Part shown: positions 54,075-64,000 of the stretch, piece by piece | Numbering within the stretch: position 1 is the stretch's first letter | Layout of the letters: every line of letters begins with the position of its first letter | Assembly: GCF_022682495.2 (NCBI RefSeq) | Contig: NC_071390.1 | Coordinates: 155,162,583-155,226,582 of the forward strand | DNA: 64,000 nucleotides | Source of the DNA: Desmodus rotundus | Lineage: Eukaryota > Chordata > Mammalia > Chiroptera > Phyllostomidae | Direction: 5' to 3' | Translations under genes and position numbers: made by a program | Notes under the pieces: model-generated | Databases searched by the model: none | Seen by the model: the letters and a program-made list of their open reading frames with translations, nothing else | Told to the model about the DNA's origin: nothing

Positions 54075-54560
54075 TAGTATATTAGTTTCCTAGAGCTGCT
54101 ACAACAAATTACCACACTCAGTGGCTTAAAACAACATTTTCTTGCAATTCTGGAGGTTAGAAGTTCCAAATGGGTTTCACCGGGCAGAAACTAAGGTGTT
54201 GTCAGGACCATGCTCCCTTCAACAGCTCGGGGAGAGGCTCCCCTACGTTGTCTTTCCCAGCTTCTAGAAATTGCCTGCATTCTTCCTCCACTTTCAAAGT
54301 GTACTGTAACAACCTCTGCTTCCATCACCACATCTCCTCTCTGACCCTGACCTTCACGATTCCTTCTTATAAGGACCCTTGTGACTACATTGGGCCCATC
54401 AATAATGCAGGGTAATTTTGGCTTCTCAATTATCTCTAACTTAATTACATCTGCACAGTGCTTTTTGCTGTAAGGTAACATTCACCCACAGGTTCCAGGA
54501 GTTGGAACATGGACATTTTGGGGGGCGGGGGATGACTCCATTTTTCAACCTACAATAGAT
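54075..54560 (-). repeat. MLT1/MaLR-like LTR
   Basis: Antisense order of a widespread eutherian LTR: GTATATTAGTTTCCTAGAGC, TTACCACACTCAGTGGCTTA, GCAATTCTGGAGGTTAGAAG, CCTTCTTATAAGGACCCTTG, CCACAGGTTCCAGGAGTTGG, CATGGACATTTTGGGGGG. The minus-strand 96-codon frame at 54191-54481 is an accident of this repeat. Subfamily not certain. A short GATA-like tract follows (54555-54592). Confidence 0.65.
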
Positions 54561-54592
54561 GGACAGATAGATACATTGATACACAGATAGAT

Positions 54593-55739
54593 TTTAAAGG
54601 TACTGGATCCCAGGTATAGGAATAAAAAGTACACAATCTCAGAACAGAACAGAAAATTGGAGGTTACCTAGCTCAACTTGAACAAATGTGTGAGATGTCA
54701 AGAATACACTCCAACCTCTGATTATCAGACAAGATCTTCCTTATTGTGTATCCACTTGCTTTATACACATAAAATGAGGGTAAATTCTAGGAAAGCAGGT
54801 ATGAAACACATTGTTCTTTCAAGACCTTTAACAGAAGTACTTGTGAGTAGGGCACATTCTCTAAGTTGCTACTAAAGACATAAAAGTCTATAAAAAAAAG
54901 AAGTAAGAGCATTAAAGAAATTTGCCTGCTCTTTATCAATCTAGTGTGAGCACCTCTCTTTTCTTTCCTTCTCTATCTCCTAGCTTTCAATAGACTTTGC
55001 CTCCAATTGTCAAATAAGCCTTAGAAAGTGCTCTGAACAACACACACTTAGTATGACCAAATGAGAGAGGTATTTTGTGTTACATGAAATGGAAAATACA
55101 TAAGAAAATGTTTGAAATTTCCGTGTGAAGCCAGAGGTTCAATTTATCTGTGTGCTCCAGAAAGGAACCTAGCTAATTTTTCACTTCAACTTCAAAGAGA
55201 ACAAACAAATAACCATAAGTCAAGAAAATGTTGCCTTCCCATCTCTTCTAAAATTCCCCCAAATTAGGTTGCTTTAATAAAAGCAACTAAATTGTGGGAA
55301 ATTAAGTCTACAGAAGCAGATGTAAACAACAATGCTGAAAACCTTAAAAGTTATGTTTTTCAAATATACACTGTATTGTTCGAGATTATTGATGTAATTT
55401 TGTAAAGGAATTTTAACATTTGATTTTGATTGCATATTCAAATCAGAAACAAATGCAAGTGGGTTTTTTTAAGATAGAGCACAGTGTTATCAGAAGGAAA
55501 AAAATAAAATTAATTCTGGAAATGGTCTTCACCAGACAATGCCTGCTTTGACGACAGAGCTCCTCACTGGGCCTGAGTATTAGATTTTGGAGATTCAGAC
55601 ATTAGGAAAGAGCGCTAACTAAATTATTGAACTAAATAATAAGTCTCATTAAGTGGAAGATTTTATCATGAAAGATGTCATTAGTAATACAATCAACACT
55701 GGAAATTGAAAAAAAATTCATTAATGAATTTTATGTTAG
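54593..55739. other. Non-coding stretch, nothing recognised
   Basis: AT-rich intron sequence. Confidence 0.4.
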
Positions 55740-55890
55740 AAGCATTATGTCAGATGAATGCATTTATTGCCACTATAATCTTCACAACATATAATGCAAT
55801 AGATACTATCATTCCACTTTTGCTGTCAAAGTAAATGAGTCACAGGGAGACTGCAAACCTGCTCAAGGTCATGAGATACTAAAAACCTTT
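55740..55890 (-). repeat. MIR SINE
   Basis: TATAATCTTCACAACATATA, then GTAAATGAGTCACAGGGAGA and CTGCTCAAGGTCATGAGAT; antisense MIR, divergent. Confidence 0.6.
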
Positions 55891-55894
55891 TCCT

Positions 55895-57165
55895 GCTGGG
55901 GTCTGCAACATCCTTCTTTCCTATATTTGCTCTTCCAAGTCTGGCTAGTCCTTTTCCATGGTCAGCGAGGGTCACTCTTCCCTAAACATTCTGGTTCCCA
56001 CAGACTCTCAGGTTGCTCCCCTGGCCCCCTCCTCTGGGATGACCTCATCCACAATTTCAATAGCTAATTAAAGATCGATGAGCTCCCAAGTACACATCCT
56101 CAGCTCCGACTCCTCTGCGACAACCGAGTTGGAGGTCCAGCTATCTCTGTAGCATCTCCACTTGAGTATATCCTCTGGGCCTTAAATTCAGCATGTCAGA
56201 ATCTAACTTCATCGTTGTCACTAGCCCTAGTCAACCAGTTGCTTCGAATCTGGGAATGGGCCTGAGCTCTCCAGAGCTTTCCTTCACCACTCCCCATGTT
56301 CTATCCATTGCGTAATCCTATCAATTCTGTTTTATGTTTCAAGCCTGTCTCGTTCCCTCTGTCCCCACTCCTGCCGCTTTAACTCAGGCCCCCATAACTT
56401 CTTACCCGGGTTCCAACAATAGCTTCTTAACTGGCCTCCATGCCCAACACGGCCTTTCCCTCCCTTCTCCAGCATGCAGGTAAGAATCTGATCATGTCAC
56501 TTCTTTTTTTTTCAATTTATAAAGATTTTAATTTCCATACTAACAGTACAACAGGGTATCCAAAGCAGTGAGAGAAAGACAAAGTGTGTTCTCCAGACCA
56601 GCATGTCACTTCTTGACATAAAATAATGATAAGAAACAATTGCTTCCCATAGCTTCCAGGATAAATGTCAGAATACCTACCCATAAAGCCCTGTGTGTTG
56701 TGGCTCTTACTTTCTAGCTCCCACAGCTCTCCTTAACATGCACTGATTATTTGACTGATATTTGTACGTTCCGATTACATGCTAACTTCTCCAGACACAC
56801 CAAAGGTGTTCTCCAAAACACATCGTGTCCTCTACTGTCTCTGACTTTCTCTCATGCAGTCCTTGTGCCTGGAATATGCTTTCCTCCCTTGCTCACTCTT
56901 CCTTCGCAGCTGACACAATTTAGGTCAAATGGTACCTCTTAGGGAGTCTCTCCCATGAGTCTCTCCCACCCCCCTCTCCAATGGGATGCGTGCTGCCCAT
57001 CTTCTGCACCCCAGCACTCACTCTGCACCCCTCCCCTCCTATGAACTTCCTGAGATCAAAGGGTCTGGGCTATTTAATGTTGTGTCTCCCACACTTAATG
57101 GAATGTCTAGAGCATAATCAGAGGCACTAAGCACATGTTTGTTAAATGAATAATAAACCAAAATT
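55895..57165 (+). repeat. Long L2 fragment carrying a retrocopy
   Basis: Sense L2 ORF2/3' region: AACAATAGCTTCTTAACTGG, TGATCATGTCACTTCTT, CAATTGCTTCCCATAGCTTC, CCCATAAAGCCCTGTGTGTT, CCTTGTGCCTGGAATATGCT, then GAATGTCTAGAGCATAATC and GTTTGTTAAATGAATAATAA. Interrupted at 56506-56601. Confidence 0.8.
56506..56601 (-). pseudogene. 96-bp retrocopy of an mRNA 3' end
   Basis: Flanked by a perfect 13-bp target duplication CATGTCACTTCTT (56493-56505 and 56602-56614). On the minus strand the insert ends with AAATTAAAATCTTTATAAAT, TG and then an A-tract, so a polyadenylation signal (ATTAAA) precedes the tail at the expected distance. This is a severely 5'-truncated, L1-mobilised copy of an mRNA 3' UTR. 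The parent gene is not recognised. Confidence 0.85.
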
Positions 57166-58059
57166 TAGACTTAAGACTCTGAGATCTTAAAGGTTGTTCA
57201 CTTTCCACAATAATAGAATATCACAACATGGAATGATTTAGAAGGAAATCAAAAAGAAAAAGAAAAATCTCCTCAGTGTTGTTTTCAATCTAAAATAAGC
57301 AAACCAACAAAATGTCACTACTTTATCATCAAACTGTCCCTTAAGGAAACATTTACACTGGATATATTTGCTATGCCATTAACAAATTCCTGACATAACA
57401 ATAATGACTAATTTACTCTCAGCAAAATACCCAAGGTGAAAATGCAGGCTACTGCTGTCGCTCAGCCATTCCCGCAGGCGCACCGAGCTCTGAACAGGCT
57501 AAGTGTGGGACGGCTGTCTCTGATTCGAGCCGAAACCGCCTCTCCAGGCCAAAGGCTGCAGCTGAGTGCTACACAGCAGCCAACGTGAGGCATCCCAACA
57601 GATCACCAAAAGGGCTCTCGCGTCTCCTCATTTTATCATTTTTAATAACATATGAAAGAGATGAAGAGTTAATGCTTACAATTAAAATGAAAGAATGTCA
57701 TTTTATTCAAGTTCATGATGATTTCACAGACACTGGGGAATAAGTCTGAAGTGGCGCTCTAAAATATACATTTGCGAAATGGGAGGTGAGATTCAGAACT
57801 GGCTAACGACCCCTAAACCAGATTGGAGAGCATTATAATTCTTCTTTACACTGCATCAAGATGTGGCTAAGTGCTCGTGCAGATGTTAGTCATACCTGAG
57901 GGAAGCCTGCTGGCCTTTATCGTCATCCACTGTTTTCCTGGTAGCACCGACTGAAATGGCATGGAACTCTGAAATCTTTGAAACTTTGATATCTTCTGCA
58001 TAAATTCCCTCCCATAGAGACTGATCTATTTGATTGTCTTCAACTACCGCTTTCCAGCT
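57166..58059. other. Non-coding stretch, nothing recognised
   Basis: Intron sequence with a small GC-richer patch at 57455-57560. Confidence 0.4.
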
Positions 58060-58500
58060 CTTGGCTCCCAGCTGAATACCTGTCTTCCTTTCTTCTCACC
58101 TGGCCATAGTCTAATAGGTATTTCCTTTTAAAAATTCTGACATAACTTCAAACTCAGCAAGTCTAAAATCAGACTTTCCCCAAATCCATGTTCTCTCTCA
58201 TCTTCCCTCTCTGCTTGGGTCTGTCCATTACCTACTGGAGTCTCCTTCTATACATTCCTCTCCATTGATCAAACCCAATCATAAACCAGTTTCTATCGGG
58301 GTGGAGGTATCCTTATAAGGTTTCTCTCCTCATACTGTATTGCTCTTGTCTCACTGCCCCCATGCAATGCTAAACTATCATCATCTTTTTTCTAGATTAC
58401 TGTGTCCTAAGTCACCTAACTTGATTTACTTCCCACTATCAATGTCAGAATAATCTTCTTCAAATCTCTCTCCCTCTAACTCATTGATGGAAATAGAAAT
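58060..58500 (+). repeat. L2 fragment
   Basis: Sense L2-type text: TGACATAACTTCAAACTCAG, CAAGTCTAAAATCAGACTTT and CACTATCAATGTCAGAATAA. Confidence 0.6.
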
Positions 58501-58539
58501 TTGTATATATGCATTGCAACTCTGTAATGTGTTTTTATT

Positions 58540-58690
58540 TGTTTGTTTGTTTTTTAGAAAGATGTGGAAGTTGAGACTCAGAGATATAAAATGACTTGCC
58601 CTAGGTCACACAGCTATGATGTGGAAAAACAGAATTGAACCCTAGCAGTCTTCCTCCCTAACCAATAATGCTATGCTTTCCACTAACTTA
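58540..58690 (-). repeat. MIR SINE
   Basis: Antisense MIR: GAAGTTGAGACTCAGAGATA, ACTTGCCCTAGGTCACACAG, GCTATGATGTGGAAAAACAG. Confidence 0.85.
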
Positions 58691-58894
58691 TCCCATCCCA
58701 GTCCTTCCATCAAGGGCTGTGTGGCTTCCTTTTGCTCACAAGCATCTGTTTATTTGTCCATTAGCCTTCAATCTAGGCTTTCTTATGTCATGTATCAATG
58801 CATTATGTCTGCCGAGGAGATTGTGAGAAGGTAAGATTCAGATCTTCAAGTCTTTCATCTTTTTTATTATTGTCTACTCCTAAAATAAAGCTGA

Positions 58895-58940
58895 GCATAG
58901 GGAGGAGAGAAGGAGAGAGGGAAGGAGGGAGGGAAAGAAC
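58895..58940 (+). repeat. GGGA/GAGA purine tract
   Basis: GGAGGAGAGAAGGAGAGAGG followed by GAAGGAGGGAGGGAAAG. Confidence 0.9.
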
Positions 58941-58994
58941 AAAAAAGATGTCAATTTTCTAAAATTCTTAGAGGAGACAAGATGCATTATCATC

Positions 58995-59170
58995 ATTTCT
59001 CCAAGTGTGGTCCACAGGTCACCGGCAGCAAATCTTCCGGAGTGCGGGTCCCAGGCCCCAACGCCACTGATCTGGTGCAGTAGCTCTGCCCTGCAGCAAG
59101 AGCCCCGAGAGATTCTGACCCACAGCACAGAATGCGCATCGCTGAAACCTGGAGTCTCTCAGCATCCTTG
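58995..59170 (-). mobile_element. hAT-Charlie MITE (MER5A-like)
   Basis: CCAAGTGTGGTCCACAGGTC, then GAGATTCTGACCCACAGCAC and GCGCATCGCTGAAACCTGG follow the reverse of the MER5A pattern as remembered. Divergent, termini decayed. Confidence 0.55.
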
Positions 59171-60064
59171 CCAAAAAAACCCCAGAGTTTTTAAACAGCA
59201 TATTCAATTTGTTCCCTGCAGAGAGTAAACACTTTACAGGAAGTTCGCCTAATTCCAATGACTGTCAACAGATGACACTGTCACATTTTTCTCGTTTTCT
59301 CATTCTCACTGAGAGAAGGTTTCTAATTAAAGCCTCCCACTGATCTGACAATGAGTCAGGTCCAGGTACCTACACTGTCTTACTTCTTTTCTTGATTTTG
59401 TAAAGGAAATGTGATAAAAAAAAATATTAAAGTGAAACTTTACACAATAATCAATTCATCACTAAAACACTAATCTCATTTTAAATAAACCTCAACTTCC
59501 TCATTTTTCTGCTTATATATGCTTCACATTGCATCCATTTTACTGGATCTAGTGTATTCAAAATAAGTCACAAAATTTTTCTTCCTCTTATATTTTAGAG
59601 AAATGACTTCATCATTGTTCCCATGCCCATGACCAGAAGAGTTCCCTATTTTGATGCTCTCGTCCCACACAAATAATTTTAGCTTCAGTCTCTCTGTTGA
59701 AGACAGCACACGAACATGCTGTCAGTTGAAAACCTCGTAGGCAGACTTTGAAATGATGAGCTCAAGTTGCTATTTTGGTTTGGGAATACAACCAGTTAGT
59801 AAGTGGGAGGGGTGGGCATGGGAAAGCCTCTTGATGGTGTCAACTTGACCCATCTACGTAATTTTAAAAAGGGGGTGGGGGCATTGCCACATACCTTAAG
59901 TCCATTTTGTTTTTTGTTTTTCAATAATGAGGATAATTTTGTCCTCAAGAATTTACACACTCTCCCCATGGACATGTATCACAAGGTGGTCCGTTTTAGG
60001 CCCTTCCATCTAGCTGTCATTAAAGAAAGACTCAACCTTAGCAATTCCAACTAAAACAGAGGCT
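59171..60064. other. Non-coding stretch, nothing recognised
   Basis: AT-rich intron sequence. Confidence 0.4.
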
Positions 60065-60210
60065 GTAGTGTAATGGGGATAACACTGGCTTAGGAGTCAA
60101 GTCCAGGATCTTATCTGCAGCCTGGTCACAACCTTTGGGCTTTTCTTTAAGCCCTCTGGAATTCATTCATTTTTCTATTAAATGAGAAGAATAGACTAGA
60201 TCAAGGGCTA
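60065..60210 (+). repeat. MIR SINE
   Basis: GGCTGTAGTGTAATGGGGAT, AACACTGGCTTAGGAGTCAA (tRNA-like head), then CTATTAAATGAGAAGAATAG. Confidence 0.75.
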
Positions 60211-60499
60211 CAAATGTGAAGCTTTTTTTAAAGAGCTAAGCCAATAAGCCAATGTGGCAAGCAAAGTGATCAAGTAAGACAAGGAGTAGTGGGAACTACA
60301 AGGAACTGGATTTTTATGTCGTCTCAAAAAGCATTCAAATTAAAAATAATTTTAAAACATTTTGTTAGCCAAACCTCTGGAAGTCAGATTCAGCCCACAC
60401 ACTACTTATAATCTCTAAACTAGATAGTTTTTAAAGTACCTTCCAGCTTTAACCATATAGAGTTCTAAAATTGCTAGTAATAATAACATAAACCACCTT

Positions 60500-60705
60500 A
60501 TAACATAGATAATAGTGTTAACATTTATATGTTGATTTTTATATACCAGGCTCTTGGCTAAAGACTTTACTTATATAAGTAACTCATTTTAATACTCATA
60601 ACGGTTCAGTAAAATAGGTGTATTGTTACAATCCTTTTCCAGAGGAGAAAATTGAGGCCCAGAGAGTTCAAATAACTTGTCCATGCTAATCCACTTAAAT
60701 GTTTT
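60500..60705 (-). repeat. MIR SINE
   Basis: Antisense MIR: TTTTAATACTCATAACGGTT, CAGAGGAGAAAATTGAGGCC, CAGAGAGTTCAAATAACTTG. Confidence 0.8.
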
Positions 60706-62429
60706 TATATATAAAAATAATCATTTCAAATAAATAAGCTCTCTACCATAACAGATTAAATATTTTGGCCATACATTTACCATTTCATTCAGTGATTAGG
60801 AATAGATATAAAATCTCCCCGGTGATAGCTATGTAAGTTTTGTCAGTAAGATCTTTCTCACATTTACCGTATGTAAAGAACCTATCACGTGCTTGATAAT
60901 CCTACATGTTGACAGAGATCTTATTGGTCTTCATAGAAGAGGTCACCATGTGAACCCACAGATCTTTAATTGATCATTAGCATCACCTATGTTAAACTCT
61001 GCATTTATTCCTTGTAATTTCTTAATAAACAATGAACAAAAAAGAATGATAAAGCATCATCAATAGAGCAAGGCAAGCTTAATCAATTTCATAATTGACT
61101 AAATATTCAGCTTACAAACTTTAATCAAGAAACTTAATAAATAATAAAAGTAATATTTGAAAGTTAGGAAATGTTTTATATGGCAACGTTATTTAATGTC
61201 CCACTAACTAAACATTAACAATGTTTAATGTTATTAAAAGTAATAAATAATCAATTATATTTTTGTGTCTCTATATCACTGAAATAGCATTGCGCGCTTA
61301 GAGAACTAATAATTATTAGAAGCTAGAGAGTGAAAATAGGGGAAACTTTTCATTAAAAGTGAATTGTCTAAATTATTGATAATTTTTAAAATTGAAGAAA
61401 AATTATTTTGTCAAAGTCATTGAAAGGTAATATAGTCACAGTTAGAATTAGAATAGTCATAATTAGAATACTAAGACTAGAAGAGGTTTCTAGAAAACAA
61501 TGTACACTGTTCTTTAATCCATTTATTGGGCTACACTTCAATTGAGATCAGATTGTAGAAATTAACTATCTATTTTAACTCAAAATACCCAATGAGGCAA
61601 TCATTAGAATGTAATAGTTTAGATTTCTGGTTTCAGCCCCAACTTGGAAAAAGCTTAGAAGTGGTCACTTCTATCCTTACAAAAAGAAAAGCCGAGCAAA
61701 ACTAACATCACTGACTTTTCTTGGTCAAACCTGGGAGACAGATGCATTCAGAGACATAGCTGAGCTCTGCTCACCTGGAGCTGAAGTCTTTAAAGCTATA
61801 AACTGGTGGGACCCTTAAATGGTAATTCGTGTAAACTGCTGGCTCCCAAGCATGGCCTAGCATGATAATGTGAGAGTTCAAGGGGCTGCTGTTTTAGGGA
61901 AGCTCCTACACTTTCATGAGTTTTACTTTCAGGAACCCCAACAGGCTCTTACAGTGAAGAACCAAGAAAGATCCCCAGGCTCTGGCAGGAGCAGGGAAGA
62001 GCAACCCTGTGAAATATTCCCCATTCTTTAAGTTTGGGCTGCACATAATGACTTCCTTCCAAAGAGTATAGTATGGAAATTACGTGAAAGCCTTGACAAG
62101 CACTGCCTCAGCCAGGAGGTCAAGTTTAGGTTCACGTGCAGTTAAGTCAGGTTGGTAGTACACACCCTGACTTTGATGTGATGAAAATGGCGCTTAACCT
62201 CTTTGACCTTCCTCCCAAAACAGATAAGCCCAATCTGATCATGAGAGAAACAGAGAACAAATTCAAACTGAGGGATATTCTTCAAAATACCTGAGCTATA
62301 CTCCCCAAAATCATCAAGGTCATCAAAACCAAGGGAATTCTGAGAGCTAAATGTAATGTTGTCTCTTACATTGGGCCCTAAACAGAAAAAGGACAATAAG
62401 TTAACACTAAGTAAATCTGAATAAATTGT
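60706..62429. other. Non-coding stretch, nothing recognised
   Basis: AT-rich intron sequence; no exon or named repeat seen. Confidence 0.4.
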
Positions 62430-62630
62430 AGGCTTTAATTAATAATAATGTATCAGTATTTGTTCATTAATTGTGGCAAATGTACTATACTCATTTTAAG
62501 GTGTTAATAATAGGGGAAATTGGGTGTGAGGTACATGGTAAGTTTCTGTATTATCCTCAAAATATTTCTCTAAATCAAAAACTATTCAAAGGAAAATATT
62601 TAATTTAAAAAAATAAAAAGCTAACAAACA
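62430..62630 (+). repeat. L1M LINE-1 3' end
   Basis: TTCATTAATTGTGGCAAATG, TAATAATAGGGGAAATTGGG, TGTGAGGTACATGG and an A-rich tail at about 62605-62620; the 3' UTR of an old mammalian L1. Confidence 0.75.
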
Positions 62631-63229
62631 TGAAAAAATCTAATTCCAGTAATAAAAAGCTTAAAAATTTATGTAAAATGTCTGCTATAACTCAGATCAT
62701 TATTAATTGATATTAGAAAATTGATGTTGTTCCCTCATTAAAGACCAATTTTCAGCTTGGTATGTGGTCTCAGAAAACTGAAAGTTCTAGTCTATTGTAA
62801 TTTTACTGAAATGATAATAGAAAGTAAAACTCCAATATGGCAATGCTATTTTCTAATATTTATATTATTTGACAAAAACAGGTATTTTAAAGAAAGCTAC
62901 TTCTCATCCTATTTCTCCCTTATTCAAATTATCAAGGGTCAAGACTATACATCCCACGGATTTTTTCACAGTGAAAAAAATGTAATGGGATTTCTTTAAT
63001 GAAATGTTATATCGTCCTTGGAAATGACAGTGTGCTTCAGTGTGAGAGACTGTCAAGTCCTAGTGTAAAGGAACTTTGGATGGTAAGTGCACAGTGTTTC
63101 ACAAAGCACACCTTAACACCTGAAGGAACATCAGACTTCCTAATAATATAGTGCATTGAGATCATTCAGGAAGGACTTTAATCTGAATAATTTAAAGTGT
63201 TTTCTTAGTCATGCTAGATGCGCCTGCCC
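62631..63229. other. Non-coding stretch, nothing recognised
   Basis: AT-rich intron sequence. Confidence 0.4.
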
Positions 63230-63610
63230 AGTCAGTACCTGCCCAGTATTCATGCCCCTCTGCCATCTGTCTACCTTTCATTGAGGGTTCAGGCCACGTC
63301 TCAGACTCCTTTACCATGAACCTCTGCTCTTACAAAGCTCCTCCCTCTTCATCTGGAGATTAGTTTCATTTCCAAGATTTGCTTAAGACTCTGTTCCTAT
63401 CAGACTATCGAAAATGCCTCCTACCTTCCCTCCTCTCTAAATTCTACCCATCGTTCCAAGCCCAGCTTAATCACACTTCTGCACAAAGCCCTCCTGAATC
63501 TCTCCTGGCCCTAACCATTTCTATCTGCTCTTTCTTCCTGTAGTTCCTACTGTCTATGAGGCCACTTCTTGCACAGTATCCAATTACTTTGCTCAGTTTT
63601 TCATAAAATG
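63230..63610 (+). repeat. L2-like fragment
   Basis: Pyrimidine-rich sense L2-type text: CCAAGCCCAGCTTAATCACA, CACAAAGCCCTCCTGAATCT. The last 390 bp of the window show nothing further. Confidence 0.5.
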
Positions 63611-64000
63611 TGCCCCATGGACCACCCAGAATTTATTTGATTTTGTTTTTCTTGACCATTTCTTAGTACTAGAAATGTACACACCTCAGTGGAAAAAATT
63701 TAAGTTTGTTGTTGTTTGTATATCTCTGAACACATGCATGTGTCTTTTTAAAGGCTATAATTCTTTGAAAGCAAAAATAAGCCTTCCATTTGTTGGTAGC
63801 TTACAAAATGCAATTCTAACATTTGGTGTATGATAAATACTTGTTGCCATGACATGTTCCTGAGCAGTCACGTTTCAGGAATTCCAAAATAATCAGCTTA
63901 TACAAGGAACTTCTTTGAAAACCTTTCTTCCCCCAAGCAGAAGCCAAGAGAATGGAGTATGCAATCTCCAACCAAAATTCCAGTCCCAGACTCAGATACT

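Noticed and set aside
54191..54481. 96-codon minus-strand frame near where GRXCR1 exon 1 might be sought
   Set aside because: It lies wholly inside an MLT1/MaLR-like LTR and does not resemble the GRXCR1 N-terminus.
60065..60110. tRNA-like sequence
   Set aside because: It is the tRNA-derived head of a MIR SINE and lacks a foldable cloverleaf.

Overview
This window is mammalian nuclear DNA from a bat, most likely a yangochiropteran. The bat call rests on three things: one SINE with the tRNA-derived VES architecture (37373-37575), two antisense LINE-1 3' ends of the C-rich type I associate with bats (19744-19918 and 49875-50000), and four internally deleted mariner copies. The rest is typical eutherian intron sequence: abundant L2 and MIR relics, old L1M fragments, MLT1-type LTRs, hAT MITEs and microsatellites. 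There is no bacterial, phage or plasmid content.

The only protein-coding gene I can support is GRXCR1 (glutaredoxin and cysteine-rich domain containing 1, a hair-bundle protein of inner-ear sensory cells), on the minus strand. Two internal exons are present, both phase 0 with good splice sites. Exon 2 (44506-44748, 81 codons) carries the glutaredoxin-like fold. Exon 3 (9493-9558, 22 codons) links that fold to the Cys-rich C-terminus. Exon 1 (start codon) should lie right of 64000, and exon 4 (zinc-finger-like tail and stop) left of base 1. The window is therefore the 3' part of intron 1, exon 2, all of intron 2 (about 34.9 kb), exon 3 and the 5' part of intron 3.

Layout, left to right: 0-0.4 kb, an unrecognised coding-like relic. 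0.47-1.65 kb, two mariner copies in inverted orientation. 4-8.3 kb, L2, MIR and L1M remnants with an inserted MER58-like hAT. 9.5 kb, exon 3. 10.8 kb, a hAT MITE. 12-28 kb, L2/MIR relics, an L2 split by a bat L1, and a long TG/TA repeat. 31.6-32.2 kb, a third mariner copy. 32.9 kb, an MLT1 LTR. 37.4 kb, the VES SINE. 38.6-40.7 kb, an L1M split by a solo class I ERV LTR. 44.5 kb, exon 2. 47.7 kb, a palindromic hAT MITE. 50.0-50.5 kb, a second mariner family. 54-64 kb, an MLT1-like LTR, several L2s (one holding a 96-bp retrocopy with a perfect 13-bp target duplication), MIR and L1M relics.

I found no previously undescribed biological system. The most checkable observations are the GRXCR1 exon assignments, the shared deletion scar and lost catalytic aspartates of the mariner copies, the inverted mariner pair that could fold into a long intronic hairpin, and a possible poison exon at 15.2 kb. 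Repeat names come from remembered consensus sequences, not a database search, and their boundaries are approximate unless terminal repeats or target duplications are described.
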